Source: Burkholderiales bacterium | GTDB lineage: Bacteria > Pseudomonadota > Gammaproteobacteria > Burkholderiales > Eutrophovitaceae | Assembly (NCBI GenBank): GCA_035560005.1 | Contig: DATMAN010000101.1 | Coordinates: 1 to 37,817 of the forward strand | Direction: 5' to 3' | DNA length: 37,817 nt | In this document: positions 1 through 8,459 of the stretch, piece by piece | Layout of the letters: each line of letters begins with the position of its first letter | Position numbering within the stretch: the stretch's first letter is position 1 | Position numbers and translations under genes: made by a program | Notes under the pieces: generated by a model | Told to the model about the DNA's origin: nothing | The model's database searches: none | The model's input: the letters and a program-made list of their open reading frames with translations, nothing else

Positions 1-4
1 CGCA

Positions 5-33
5 TTGCGGCGGGTAGGAGCATGGGCTATCGT
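5..33 (+). promoter_or_regulatory. possible sigma-70-type promoter of lemA
   Basis: TTGCGG at 5-10 and TATCGT at 28-33 are separated by 17 bases, and the lemA start lies about 50 bases downstream. Both hexamers deviate from consensus and the window edge prevents a view of anything further upstream, so this is only a candidate. Confidence 0.3.
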
Positions 34-81
34 AGCCGCGGCCTGGACGGGCCGCCCGTTTCCGCTCTGTAAGGAGGCGCC

Positions 82-657
82 ATGGGAGTAGGCACCATCG
101 TGGTTCTGGCACTCGTCGCCGCGGCAGCCGTGTGGGCGATCCTGATGTACAACAATCTCGTCACGCTCAAGCACAACGTCTCGAAAGCGTGGTCGAACAT
201 CGACGTGCTGCTCAAACAGCGGCACGACGAGCTGCCGAAGCTCGTCGAGACCTGCAAGCAGTACCGGCAGTTCGAGCAGGAGACCCTGCAGCGCGTCACC
301 GAGGCGCGGGCGCGGGTGCAGGAAGCGCGCATGAAGCACGACATCGCGGCCCTGGGACAGGCGGAGACCGCGCTGCGCGCCGGGCTGGGCAGCATCTTCG
401 CCACGGTGGAAGCCTATCCCGAACTGAGGACGGCGGAGACCTTCCAGCACCTGCTCGCGCGCATCAGCGCGCTGGAGAACGCGATCGCCGACCGCCGCGA
501 GTTCTACAACGAGAGCGTCAACATCAACAATGTGCGCATCGAGCAGTTCCCGGACTCCCTCGTCGCCGCGCTGTTCCGCTTCGGTCCTTTCGAGCTGCTG
601 CAGTTCGCGAGCGCGGAGAAGAAGGACGTGGATGTGAAGAAACTGTTCGCGTCCTGA
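82..657 (+). CDS. lemA: LemA family protein
   Basis: This 191-residue protein matches the LemA family: one N-terminal membrane segment (about residues 4-22) followed by a long helical domain. Family landmarks are the YNNLV...KAWSNIDVLLKQRHDELPKLV stretch after the membrane helix, the repeated Glu/Arg-rich helices and the FYNESVNINNVRIEQFP-like segment near residue 150. LemA proteins are membrane-anchored with a coiled helical bundle; the biochemical role is unsettled. The ATG at 82 has a strong ribosome site, AAGGAGG at 71-77. The next gene, 157 bases downstream on the same strand, is a GIDE-domain membrane protein, a pairing that suggests a shared envelope function. The family call is firm; the function is open. 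Confidence 0.93.
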   Translation: MGVGTIVVLALVAAAAVWAILMYNNLVTLKHNVSKAWSNIDVLLKQRHDELPKLVETCKQYRQFEQETLQRVTEARARVQEARMKHDIAALGQAETALRAGLGSIFATVEAYPELRTAETFQHLLARISALENAIADRREFYNESVNINNVRIEQFPDSLVAALFRFGPFELLQFASAEKKDVDVKKLFAS

Positions 658-814
658 ACGTCGAGGCGGGAGCACCGCGAGGGTGCGGCCTGCACCAAAG
701 GATCCGACCATGAGTGACGGAAGGCAGTCCGCTGTCCGTCATCCCGGTCGGCTTCTCGTCAGCCCGTGCTTTGCAGTCCGTCTTGTTTCAGTCCGCACTG
801 CCGACTGAAAACAG

Positions 815-1708
815 ATGTCCGGCTTGCTTCGCCTGCGCCTCGTCGAACCGCTGCTGCTCGGCGGGTACTTCCTGCTGCTGGCCATTGGCGCCCGGCTCGA
901 GTCGCGGGAAGGATGGATGGGAACCCTGGGCGTCATCGCGGTGCTGGCGTTCCTGGCCTGGACGCTGAGTTTCAAGCGCATGCTCGCCATCACCGACACG
1001 CCGACCTCCAGGATCGCCTCGGCGGCGCAGGGTTACGTGGAGCTGACGGGCCGCGGCTTCAACCACCCGAGCGCGCCGGTCCTGAGCAAGCTCACCGGGC
1101 TGCCCTGCCTGTGGTACCGCTACAAGGTCGAGCGACGCACGAGCAACAACAAGTGGGAGCACGTCGCAAGCGGCGTGAGCACCGAGAGCTTTCTGCTGGA
1201 TGACGGCACGGCACGCTGCCTGGTCGACCCGGAGTTCGCGGAGGTCGTCCCCAGAAACAAGGACACCTGGATCAAGGACGGTTACCGCTACACCGAGTGG
1301 CTGATCCTGCCGCAGGAAAAGATCTACGCGATCGGGCAGTTCTCCACGGTCGGTGGAGCCAACAGCAGTCTGGACTTCAATCGGGATGTCTCGGAGCTGC
1401 TCGCGCACTGGAAGCAGGACAAGGCAGCCTTGGTCAGGCGCTTCGACCTGAACCGCGACGGCGTCATCGGCGAGGAGGAATGGATGCTGGCGCGGCAGCA
1501 GGCACGCAGAGAAGTGCGCAAACGGCACCGGCAGATCCTGAGCGAGTCGGGCACCCATGTACTGCACAAGCCGGCCGACGGCCGACCGTTCTTGATCTCG
1601 AATCTGGACCCCGCAAGGCTGGCGCGCCGCTATCGCGTGTGGACGGGCGTTCATCTGGCCGCCTTCGTGGGAGCGGCGGGCGCGGCGTCGTGGCTGATCC
1701 TGGGCTAG
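815..1708 (+). CDS. GIDE-domain membrane protein with EF-hand loop
   Basis: A 297-residue membrane protein with hydrophobic segments at about residues 10-25, 36-52 and 275-295. The middle part, with GLPCLWYRYKVER near residue 95 and the following beta-rich region containing LLDDGTARCLVDP, resembles the GIDE domain (PF12483), best known from the membrane part of the MUL1/GIDE ubiquitin ligase. Bacterial members lack the RING finger, as does this one. Residues 211-222 (DLNRDGVIGEEE) form a canonical 12-residue EF-hand loop with Asp211, Asn213, Asp215 and Glu222, predicting calcium binding. It follows lemA on the same strand and is probably cotranscribed with it. The domain call is fairly sure; the cellular role is unknown. 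Confidence 0.75.
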   Translation: MSGLLRLRLVEPLLLGGYFLLLAIGARLESREGWMGTLGVIAVLAFLAWTLSFKRMLAITDTPTSRIASAAQGYVELTGRGFNHPSAPVLSKLTGLPCLWYRYKVERRTSNNKWEHVASGVSTESFLLDDGTARCLVDPEFAEVVPRNKDTWIKDGYRYTEWLILPQEKIYAIGQFSTVGGANSSLDFNRDVSELLAHWKQDKAALVRRFDLNRDGVIGEEEWMLARQQARREVRKRHRQILSESGTHVLHKPADGRPFLISNLDPARLARRYRVWTGVHLAAFVGAAGAASWLILG

Positions 1709-1787
1709 CTGGGCGCAGCCAACCCGGGTAACGGCTGCCGCGTTTCAAGGGCCGGGAACGGACGCATCGGCACTCGGTGTACTTTTC

Positions 1788-2453
1788 TCACTGGGAAGCT
1801 GCTCTTGCGCTCAGCATCGCCGCGATCTCAGCATGGCCCGCTTCCGCGGCGATCTGGGCGGCGGTCTTTCCGCGGTTGTCCTTCAGCGCGGGGTCCGCGC
1901 CGCGCGCGAGCAGCAGTCGCACCGCGTCCTTCTGGCCCTGCCCGGCCGCCCACATCAGCGCGGTGAGATCGTTGTGATAGCGCTTGTTGGCCTCGATACC
2001 CAGGTCGAGAAGCGCCTCCACGATGGCCGTGTGCCCGCCACCCGCAGCGTAGATCATGGCCGTCTTGAAGACCTGGTCCTCGACCGCCGGATCGGCACCC
2101 GCCGCGAGCAGCGCGCGCAGCATCGCCAGATTGCCGTTATAGGCGGCGGCCATGAGCGGAGTGACCTTGTCGAGGTTGGCCTGGTTCACATCGGCGCCCC
2201 TGGCGATCAGAAATTCGACCATCGCCAGGTTGTTGCGCTTCGCGAACATCATGAGAACCGTGTCGCCGGCACGATTGCGCGCGTTGATCGCCGCGCCATG
2301 ATCCAGCGCCTGGCGCACGGCGCCTTCGTCTGCCTTGCGCGCCGCAGCAAGGAGCTGGGCGTTCAGGCCCAGATGAGCGGCGTCCTGGCTTCTGGCCGGA
2401 ACCATGAGAACCAGGAGCGCCAGCGCGGCGACCGTCGGACGGACCTTCCTCAT
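1788..2453 (-). CDS. exported ankyrin repeat protein
   Basis: A 221-residue protein starting with a cleavable-looking signal peptide (MRK, then a hydrophobic run to about residue 18, ending ...VPARS-QDAA). The rest is about five ankyrin repeats, seen as recurring 33-residue units with motifs such as GDTVLMMFAKRNNLAMVEFLIARGADVN, TPLMAAAYNGNLAMLRALLAAGADP and TALMWAAGQGQKDAVRLLLARGADP. It should act in the periplasm as a protein-binding scaffold; the partner is not evident. The ATG at 2453 has AGGAAA just upstream. It is transcribed convergently with the GIDE gene and divergently from the PQQ dehydrogenase gene. Small periplasmic ankyrin proteins often sit beside redox enzymes, but a link with the adjacent dehydrogenase is inference. 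Confidence 0.88.
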   Translation of the reverse strand: MRKVRPTVAALALLVLMVPARSQDAAHLGLNAQLLAAARKADEGAVRQALDHGAAINARNRAGDTVLMMFAKRNNLAMVEFLIARGADVNQANLDKVTPLMAAAYNGNLAMLRALLAAGADPAVEDQVFKTAMIYAAGGGHTAIVEALLDLGIEANKRYHNDLTALMWAAGQGQKDAVRLLLARGADPALKDNRGKTAAQIAAEAGHAEIAAMLSARAASQ

Positions 2454-2476
2454 TTTCCTGCAACCCGCAAGCCGTT

Positions 2477-2511
2477 TTCACCTTGTGAACCGGGAAATTG
2501 TCATCTATAGT
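2477..2511 (+). promoter_or_regulatory. strong sigma-70-like promoter with overlapping palindrome
   Basis: TTGTGA at 2483-2488 and TATAGT at 2506-2511 are separated by exactly 17 bases, pointing at the PQQ dehydrogenase gene 91 bases downstream. The perfect inverted repeat TTCAC-CTT-GTGAA at 2477-2489 covers the -35 element, the place where a repressor or a class II activator would bind. The promoter is read directly from the sequence; the operator is inference. Confidence 0.6.
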
Positions 2512-2602
2512 CCCGCCGTCCGCAAATCGCCGTGCCGCCCGAAGCACCGACGGTCACGGCAAGATCGGGGACGTCAAGAACAATCTTTCGGGGGATATCT
2601 CT

Positions 2603-4330
2603 ATGAAGCTCCATACCAGACTGAAGCTGCTGTGTGCAGCCCTGCTGTTCGCGGGCGGCACCAGCCTCGGACTCGCGGCCGAAGTCACGGGCGGCGCGAC
2701 GACGGTCGCCAAACCGATGTCGGCCAAGCTCGGCGCCGTGACGCAGGCGAGACTGAACAAGGCGCACGCCGACAGGCAGAATTGGCTGCACGTCAACGGC
2801 GGTTACGCCCAGACCCGCTACTACCCCGGTACGCAGATCAATACCGGCAACGTGGCCAAGCTGCGGCCCGCGTTCGTGTTCCAGACCGCGGTGCTGGAGT
2901 CGATGGAAACCGCGCCGCTGGTGGTCGACGGCGTGATGTTCCTCACCACCTCCTACAACCACGTATACGCGATCGACGCGGTGACCGGCGAGGAGTACTG
3001 GCACTACAAGCACGACATGGGTCCGATCACCGTCTACTGCTGCGGTCCGAACAACCGCGGCGTGGCGGCGCTCGACGGCATGGTTTACATGGGCACGCTG
3101 GACGCACGCCTGGTCGCGCTCGACGCCAAGACCGGCAAGAAGGTCTGGGACGTGCAGATCGCCGATCCCGAGAAGGGCTACTCGGAAACCATGGCTCCGA
3201 TCGCGGTGGACGGCAAGGTGATCATCGGGACGAACGGCGGCGAGTACGGCATCCGCGGTTTCGTGAAGGCGTTCGACGCCAAGACCGGCAAGCTGCTGTG
3301 GACCTTCTACACGATTCCCGAAAAGGGCCATGAGGGCGTATGGGCCACGCACGACGCGACCGGTCGCAACATGCATCGCGACATCGCGGCCGAGAAGCGC
3401 ATGCTGCAGGAGCGCGGCGGCGACTTCTACCAGACGCTCGGTGGCGGCGTGTGGATGACCCCGGCGATCGACCTCGAAACCCGCACGGTGTTCTTCGTGG
3501 TCGGCAATCCCTCGCCGGACCTCTACGGCGACATCCGGCCGGGAGACAACCTCTACACCAACTCCATGGTGGCGGTGGACCTGGACAAGGGCACTTACAA
3601 GTGGCACTTCCAGTACATCGCGCACGACGTGTGGGACCTGGACGCGGTGAGCCCGGTCATTCTGACCGAAGCCAAGGGCAAGGACGGCAAGATGCGCAAG
3701 GTCGCCATCCACGGCGGCAAGACCGGCTACATCTATGTCCATGACCGCGAGACCGGCGAGCTGATCCGCTTCTCCGAGCCGATGGTTCCCCAGGACGGCC
3801 GCTGGACGCTGCCGACGCCGGAAGGCGCACGCATGCTGCCCGGGGCCAACGGAGGCGTGGAATGGAACCCCAAGGCGATCAATCCGAAACTGCGCCTGGT
3901 CTATGCCGCGAACCTGCACCAGCCGATGACCTACCATGTCGAGCCGGCCGAGTATCCCGGTGGCGACAAGCTGTGGCTGGGCGGCGCATTCAAGGTCATC
4001 CCCGGCGAAAAGCAGTGGGGCCGTCTGGCGGCGGTCAACATCGATACCGGCAAGATGGTCTGGAAAGCCGACACCGAGCAGCCGCTCATGGGCGGCGTGC
4101 TGGCCACCGCAGGCGACCTCGTGTTCACCGGTGAAGGCAATGGCTGGTTCAACGCCTACGACGCCAAGAGCGGCAAGAAGCTCTGGTCGTTCAACTGCGG
4201 CGCCGGGGTAAACGCCCCGCCCGTGGCCTATGAAGTCAACGGCAAGCAGTACATTGCGGTCGCGGCGGGCGGCAACACCCAGCTCGACTTCAAGCGCGGC
4301 AACAGCGTGTTCGTGTTCTCGCTGCCGTAA
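2603..4330 (+). CDS. PQQ-dependent alcohol dehydrogenase-type quinoprotein
   Basis: A 575-residue periplasmic quinoprotein with signal peptide (MKLHTRLK, hydrophobic core, ...LGLAAE, cleavage near residue 26), starting at the ATG at 2603. The mature part is a beta-propeller of the methanol/ethanol dehydrogenase family. Visible hallmarks are the neighbouring cysteines 146-147 (YCCGPNNRG), which in the family form a disulfide ring over [19 protein letters not shown] at 301-316 with the candidate catalytic Asp310, and repeated W-docking motifs (DAKTGKxx[11 protein letters not shown]). It has no C-terminal CXXCH domain, so it is not a quinohaemoprotein and needs a separate electron acceptor, plausibly the cytochrome c encoded next. 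The substrate cannot be read from the sequence; an alcohol or aldehyde is expected. No pqq synthesis genes are in view. Confidence 0.9.
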   Translation: MKLHTRLKLLCAALLFAGGTSLGLAAEVTGGATTVAKPMSAKLGAVTQARLNKAHADRQNWLHVNGGYAQTRYYPGTQINTGNVAKLRPAFVFQTAVLESMETAPLVVDGVMFLTTSYNHVYAIDAVTGEEYWHYKHDMGPITVYCCGPNNRGVAALDGMVYMGTLDARLVALDAKTGKKVWDVQIADPEKGYSETMAPIAVDGKVIIGTNGGEYGIRGFVKAFDAKTGKLLWTFYTIPEKGHEGVWATHDATGRNMHRDIAAEKRMLQERGGDFYQTLGGGVWMTPAIDLETRTVFFVVGNPSPDLYGDIRPGDNLYTNSMVAVDLDKGTYKWHFQYIAHDVWDLDAVSPVILTEAKGKDGKMRKVAIHGGKTGYIYVHDRETGELIRFSEPMVPQDGRWTLPTPEGARMLPGANGGVEWNPKAINPKLRLVYAANLHQPMTYHVEPAEYPGGDKLWLGGAFKVIPGEKQWGRLAAVNIDTGKMVWKADTEQPLMGGVLATAGDLVFTGEGNGWFNAYDAKSGKKLWSFNCGAGVNAPPVAYEVNGKQYIAVAAGGNTQLDFKRGNSVFVFSLP

Positions 4331-4367
4331 ACTTTTTCGGCGGACGGCCGTTCTATAGACAGTACCG

Positions 4368-4394
4368 GGGCCGCCTTCGGGCGGCCCTTGTTTT
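4368..4394 (+). terminator. intrinsic terminator after the PQQ dehydrogenase
   Basis: A perfect 8-bp stem GGGCCGCC / GGCGGCCC closed by a TTCG tetraloop is followed by TTGTTTT. It begins 38 bases after the stop codon and lies between the dehydrogenase and the cytochrome gene, so it should end or reduce transcription there. Confidence 0.85.
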
Positions 4395-4524
4395 GTAAGC
4401 CTCCTTGAACGGCGCGGGGAAAACGATGTCCCGCGCCTTCCACGGAGAGGCGGATGGATTTCTTCCCTCGTCTGCGGCAGGGGCGAAGACGAGGGTGAAT
4501 GACTCCCACTGGATGAGAAGAGAC

Positions 4525-5100
4525 ATGACCAAATTCATCGTATGCGCGGGGCTGCTCCTCGCCATGCCTTTCGGGGCTGCGGCTCAGGACGCCGTTGCCG
4601 GTCAACAGAAGGCTCAGGTCTGCGCCGCCTGCCACGGCGCGGACGGCAACTCCACGATCCCGCAGAACCCGATCCTCGCGGGACAGACCGCGCGCTATCT
4701 GTATCTGCAGATCCGTGATTTCAAGGAAGGGCGGCGCAAGGATCCCGCGATGTCTGCGGTGGTCGCGAACCTTTCACGCGAGGACATGCTGGACATCGCG
4801 GCCTACTACGCCGCGCAGAAGCCCAACGGACAGAACAGCAAAGGCCCCCAGGCACTGGCGGCCAAAGGCAAGCAGGTGGCCGATGCCGCGTTGTGCACGA
4901 TGTGCCACCTCGGCGGTTTTTCGGGGCAGAACGAAGTGCCGCGCGCCGCCGGCCAGCACTACGAATACATCAGGAAGCAGCTGCTCGACTTCAAAAACCG
5001 GAACCGCACCAACGACGCCGGCAACATGACGGCGGTGATGCGCACCATCTCCGATGAGGAAATCGACGCCCTGGCGGCGTATATCGCATCCTTGCGCTGA
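4525..5100 (+). CDS. two-haem cytochrome c, c4-like
   Basis: A 191-residue exported cytochrome. The start at ATG 4525 is chosen because it follows GAGAAGAGAC and opens a typical signal peptide (MTKFIVCAGLLLAMPFGAAAQ). Two CXXCH haem sites are present, CAACH at 33-37 and CTMCH at 124-128, each heading a class I cytochrome domain of about 85 residues. Candidate distal ligands are Met76 (DPAMSAVV) and Met168 (GNMTAVM). The two-domain plan matches cytochrome c4, which moves electrons in the periplasm between dehydrogenases and terminal oxidases. It directly follows the haemless PQQ dehydrogenase and is its likely acceptor. The intervening terminator suggests the two genes are not in a simple 1:1 operon. 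Confidence 0.9.
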   Translation: MTKFIVCAGLLLAMPFGAAAQDAVAGQQKAQVCAACHGADGNSTIPQNPILAGQTARYLYLQIRDFKEGRRKDPAMSAVVANLSREDMLDIAAYYAAQKPNGQNSKGPQALAAKGKQVADAALCTMCHLGGFSGQNEVPRAAGQHYEYIRKQLLDFKNRNRTNDAGNMTAVMRTISDEEIDALAAYIASLR

Positions 5101-5173
5101 GGCCGTGACTGCCGCGACCGCCGCACGGCAGTGCCCCGTCTGTGCGTCGTCGCGATAATCACGCCGTCACCTC

Positions 5174-6016
5174 ATGCGCGAACACACCCTTGCCTGCCTC
5201 GGTCCCCACGGATTCCACCGTCTGCACTACTACGAATGGGGCGAACCGGCCAACGCGCGCGTGCTGATCTGCGTGCACGGGCTCACCCGCAACGGGCGCG
5301 ATTTCGACGCGCTCGCCAAAGTCTTGTCGAAGGACTACCGAGTGCTGTGCCCCGATATGCCGGGTCGCGGCAAGAGCGAGTGGCTGACGCACAAGGAGGA
5401 TTACGCCTATCCGGTGTACTGCGCGGACATGGCAGCGCTCATCGCGCGCAGCGGCGCCGCAACGGTGGACTGGGTGGGCACCTCGATGGGTGGCATCGTC
5501 GGCATGTTGCTCGCGGCGCAGGCCGGCAGCCCGATCCGCAAACTGGTAATGAACGACGTCGGCGCGCGCATTCCGGCCACCGCGCTCGGCCGGCTCAAGA
5601 CCTACGTCGGGAAGGACCCGACATTCGGCAGCCTGGAGGAAGCCGAGGCCTACCTTCGTTTCGTCTCGGCCCCTTTCGGTTCGCTCACCGACGCGCAATG
5701 GCGGCATCTGTCCGAGATGTCGTTCCGTCTGCGCGATGACGGGACATGGGGTCTGGTCTACGATCCGGCCATCGCCAACGCCTTTGCCGGCCCGCCGGCC
5801 GACGTGGATCTGTGGACGTTCTGGGACCTGGTTCGCTGTCCCACGCTGGTTCTGCGCGGCGCGGAGTCGGACCTGCTGCCGCACGAGACCGCGCTGGAGA
5901 TGATGCGCCGCGGGCCGAAGGCGAAGCTCGTCGAGTTTCCGGGCATCGGCCATGCTCCGATGCTCATGGCCGAAGATCAGATCGCCGTCGTGCGGGATTT
6001 TCTGCTCACTGATTGA
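5174..6016 (+). CDS. alpha/beta hydrolase
   Basis: A 280-residue alpha/beta-hydrolase-fold protein without signal peptide, so cytoplasmic. The HGLTRNGRDFDALAKVL region (35-51) gives the oxyanion loop, VGTSMGG (101-107) the nucleophile elbow with Ser104, and Asp233 and His260 (GIGHAPML) complete a plausible triad. DMPGRGKSEW (61-70) is typical of the esterase/haloperoxidase-like branch. It is first of four same-strand genes ending in DgoK and DgoA, so it could hydrolyse an ester or lactone that feeds that pathway; this is inference, since sugar lactonases usually belong to other folds. Fold and triad are sure, substrate unknown. Confidence 0.88.
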   Translation: MREHTLACLGPHGFHRLHYYEWGEPANARVLICVHGLTRNGRDFDALAKVLSKDYRVLCPDMPGRGKSEWLTHKEDYAYPVYCADMAALIARSGAATVDWVGTSMGGIVGMLLAAQAGSPIRKLVMNDVGARIPATALGRLKTYVGKDPTFGSLEEAEAYLRFVSAPFGSLTDAQWRHLSEMSFRLRDDGTWGLVYDPAIANAFAGPPADVDLWTFWDLVRCPTLVLRGAESDLLPHETALEMMRRGPKAKLVEFPGIGHAPMLMAEDQIAVVRDFLLTD

Positions 6017-6067
6017 GCCGTCGCATCGACCGACGCCGTGGTTGAAGTTTTCCTTTCGGAGGAATGA

Positions 6068-6736
6068 ATGGAGCTGCGCAATTTCAAACGACCGGATGCG
6101 AAGCTGGTCGAGCAGTACCGGGAGGTCGCGAAGTGCTACAGCGCTTCGTGCGTGTTCGCCGACGTGCAGCGGCGCGGCGGCGTCATGCATTCCTCGATCA
6201 AGCCGATCTTCAAGGGCAAGTGCGTCGGACCGGCGCTGACCGTCAAGCTCTCCCCCGGCGATCTGCAGGACCCGCTGGCGGCGCTGCACGTGGCCCAGGC
6301 GGGAGACGTCGTCGTCGTGGATGCCGGCGCGGAAACGGAGACTTCGGTGTTCGGCGGCCTGATGGGCAGCCTGTTCAAGAACCGCGGCGTGCAGGGTGCG
6401 ATCATCGACGGGGCGTGCCGCGACATCGATGAACTGACGGACCTGAAGTTCATCCTGTTTTCGCGCGCGGTGACCGCCCGCGGCACGCACACGATGTTCT
6501 CCGGACGCAAGGATGGCGTCGAGCTGAACGTGCCGATCGTGTGTGGCGGGGTGGTGGTGAATCCCGGCGACATGATCGTCGCCGACGAGATCGGCGTGAC
6601 GGTGGTGCCGGCTGCGGGACTGACCGAGGTCCTGGAGGCTGCGCGCGAGCAGGCGCGGCGCGAAGAAGCCACGCGCAAGCGCATCGCGGAGGGAAGGACG
6701 TTCGAGGAACTGCTGGCGGAATTCGGAAGAATCTGA
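6068..6736 (+). CDS. RraA-like / HMG-CHA aldolase family protein
   Basis: A 222-residue member of the RraA-like fold (PF03737), which includes the class II pyruvate aldolases that split 4-hydroxy-4-methyl-2-oxoglutarate and 4-carboxy-4-hydroxy-2-oxoadipate and also decarboxylate oxaloacetate. The family signature GGLMGSLFKNRGVQGAIIDGACRD is present at about 96-119, with Arg118 for pyruvate binding and Asp119 as probable metal ligand. The start codon follows TTCGGAGGAATGA. The C-terminal tail EEATRKRIAEGRTFEELLAEFG resembles aldolases more than the RNase E inhibitor RraA. It sits between the hydrolase and dgoK, eight bases from the latter, so an enzyme role in 2-oxo-acid catabolism is favoured. 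Exact substrate uncertain. Confidence 0.85.
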   Translation: MELRNFKRPDAKLVEQYREVAKCYSASCVFADVQRRGGVMHSSIKPIFKGKCVGPALTVKLSPGDLQDPLAALHVAQAGDVVVVDAGAETETSVFGGLMGSLFKNRGVQGAIIDGACRDIDELTDLKFILFSRAVTARGTHTMFSGRKDGVELNVPIVCGGVVVNPGDMIVADEIGVTVVPAAGLTEVLEAAREQARREEATRKRIAEGRTFEELLAEFGRI

Positions 6737-6744
6737 CGTCTCGA

Positions 6745-7626
6745 ATGCTGGCCGTTGACTGGGGCACTTCCTCCCTGCGTTGCTACCGGCTCGACGGTGC
6801 CGGCAGGATCCTGGAGCAGCGCTCTTCCGCGAAAGGGATCCTTGCCGTGGAAGGCGGGCGCTTCGCGCAGGCGCTGGAGTCGGAAGCCGGAGACTGGATC
6901 GCCGCCGGGGAAGCGCCCATCGTGATGAGCGGGATGATCGGCAGCCGGCAAGGATGGCTGGAAGCGCCTTACGCCGAGTGCCCTGCGGGCCTGGCCGAAA
7001 TCGCCGGCGCGCTCGAGGAAGTGCGCTGGAAGACTCACCGCGCCTGGATCGCACCGGGACTGACCTGTCGCGACGAGTCCGGCGTGCGCGACGTCATGCG
7101 AGGCGAAGAAACGCAGATCCTCGGCGTAATCGACGAACTGGGCGCCGGCGAGCACCGCATCTGCCTGCCGGGCACGCACAGCAAGTGGGCGCTGGTGCGC
7201 GACGGGCGCATCGAGCGCTTCGCAACGCACATGACCGGCGAGGTGTTCGCGGTACTGAAAGCGCACAGCATTCTCGGGCGCATGATGAGCGGAGAGCGGT
7301 CCGACGAAGCGGCTTTTCTGGAGGGTGTGGCGCGGGCGGGCACACCGGGCGGCCTGCTGCATCACCTGTTCGGCGTCCGGGCACGCGGCCTGTTCGGCGA
7401 GATTGGCGACGAAAGCTCGGCATCGTATCTCTCCGGCATATTGATCGGCCATGAGCTGCGCAGCGCTGTCCGCGAGGCAAGCCGGTTCTACCTGCTGTGC
7501 GCGCCGCAGCTTGCCGCGCTCTACAGGACGGCCGCGCGCACGATCGGGGCCGAGGCGCTGGCGCTGGATCCGGATGCGGTGGTGAAGGGATTGTTCAAAC
7601 TGGCGAGGATGAAGGGTGAACGATAA
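6745..7626 (+). CDS. dgoK: 2-dehydro-3-deoxygalactonokinase
   Basis: A 293-residue sugar-acid kinase of the DgoK family, which phosphorylates 2-dehydro-3-deoxy-D-galactonate with ATP in the De Ley-Doudoroff route. The ATG at 6745 begins directly with the N-terminal phosphate-binding motif (MLAVDWGTSSLR). Further family motifs are SGMIGSRQGWLEAPY (about 58-72), MRGEETQILG and LPGTHSKWALVRDG (about 142-155). It lies eight bases after the aldolase-like gene and 114 bases before the KDPG/KDPGal aldolase, giving the two consecutive steps of the pathway. No galactonate dehydratase (DgoD) is in view, so the upstream supply is elsewhere or the substrate is a related keto-deoxy acid. Confidence 0.92.
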   Translation: MLAVDWGTSSLRCYRLDGAGRILEQRSSAKGILAVEGGRFAQALESEAGDWIAAGEAPIVMSGMIGSRQGWLEAPYAECPAGLAEIAGALEEVRWKTHRAWIAPGLTCRDESGVRDVMRGEETQILGVIDELGAGEHRICLPGTHSKWALVRDGRIERFATHMTGEVFAVLKAHSILGRMMSGERSDEAAFLEGVARAGTPGGLLHHLFGVRARGLFGEIGDESSASYLSGILIGHELRSAVREASRFYLLCAPQLAALYRTAARTIGAEALALDPDAVVKGLFKLARMKGER

Positions 7627-7740
7627 ACGACGGCGGATTCAGCGCTCGGCAGGTAGCGGGTCCGCTCTGCCTCCGTGTATTCTGCTGCGTTGAGTGTTCG
7701 ATGCCGTTCTTGACCGGCTTTCTGATCCCTCGGCCCTCAC

Positions 7741-8382
7741 TTGGTCGCCAAACCCTTCTCCGCCTGGCTCGAGCGCTTCCCGCTGGTGGCGATCCTGCGC
7801 GGGATCCGGCCGGTGGAGGTGCTCGAGGTGGGCGAGGCGCTGGCCGACGCCGGCTTCTGCATCATCGAGGTCCCGCTCAACTCGCCGGAACCCTACGCCA
7901 GCATCGTCAAGCTCTCGAAGCGGTTCGGCGCACGCCTGCTGGTCGGCGCGGGCACCGTCACCGACTGGACACAGGTTTCGCGGGTGGCGGACGCCGGCGG
8001 CGCGATCGTGGTCATGCCACATGCCGACGAGCGCATCGTCGAGGCGGCCAAGCGGCGCGGCCTCTTCGCGCTGCCGGGCTTCGCCACCCCGACCGAGGCG
8101 TTTCGCATGATCGACGCGGGTGCCGATGCCCTGAAGCTGTTTCCCGCCGAGGCGAATCCGCCCAGGGTCCTGAAGGCGCTGCGCGCGGTCCTGCCGCGCG
8201 AGGTTCCGGTGCTGCCCGTGGGCGGGATCACGCCGGCCAGCCTGCGCGAATACCGGGACGCCGGCGCGGACGGATTCGGCCTGGGCTCGGCACTGTACAA
8301 GGCGGGCGCGAGCCTTGCCGAGGTTGCGCAGGCGGCGGAGGCGTTTCGGCGAGCATGGGAGGCATTGCCGAAGAAGTCGTGA
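7741..8382 (+). CDS. dgoA: 2-dehydro-3-deoxy-6-phosphogalactonate (KDPG/KDPGal) aldolase
   Basis: A 213-residue class I aldolase of the KDPG/KDPGal family (PF01081), which cleaves the phosphorylated keto-deoxy acid to pyruvate and glyceraldehyde 3-phosphate. The Schiff-base lysine is Lys132 (ADALKLFPAE) and the catalytic Glu is Glu43 (IIEVPLNSPEP). VGAGTV (68-73), LPGFATPTEA (111-120) and LPVGGITP complete the barrel signature. The only usable start is TTG at 7741: an in-frame stop lies at 7723 and there is no intervening ATG or GTG. The neighbouring dgoK favours the galactonate version over the Entner-Doudoroff one, though sequence alone cannot decide. The weak start suggests modest translation. 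Confidence 0.9.
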   Translation: MVAKPFSAWLERFPLVAILRGIRPVEVLEVGEALADAGFCIIEVPLNSPEPYASIVKLSKRFGARLLVGAGTVTDWTQVSRVADAGGAIVVMPHADERIVEAAKRRGLFALPGFATPTEAFRMIDAGADALKLFPAEANPPRVLKALRAVLPREVPVLPVGGITPASLREYRDAGADGFGLGSALYKAGASLAEVAQAAEAFRRAWEALPKKS

Positions 8383-8459
8383 CGGACAAACCGCGACGAT
8401 CGCGACTGCGTGGGAGCCGCGACGCGGCGAGCTCGGGCTTCCCGACGACAGTCAGGTCG

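Noticed and set aside
6068..6736. RNase E inhibitor RraA
   Set aside because: The catalytic Arg-Asp pair and the aldolase/dgo neighbourhood favour a metabolic enzyme; the fold is shared.
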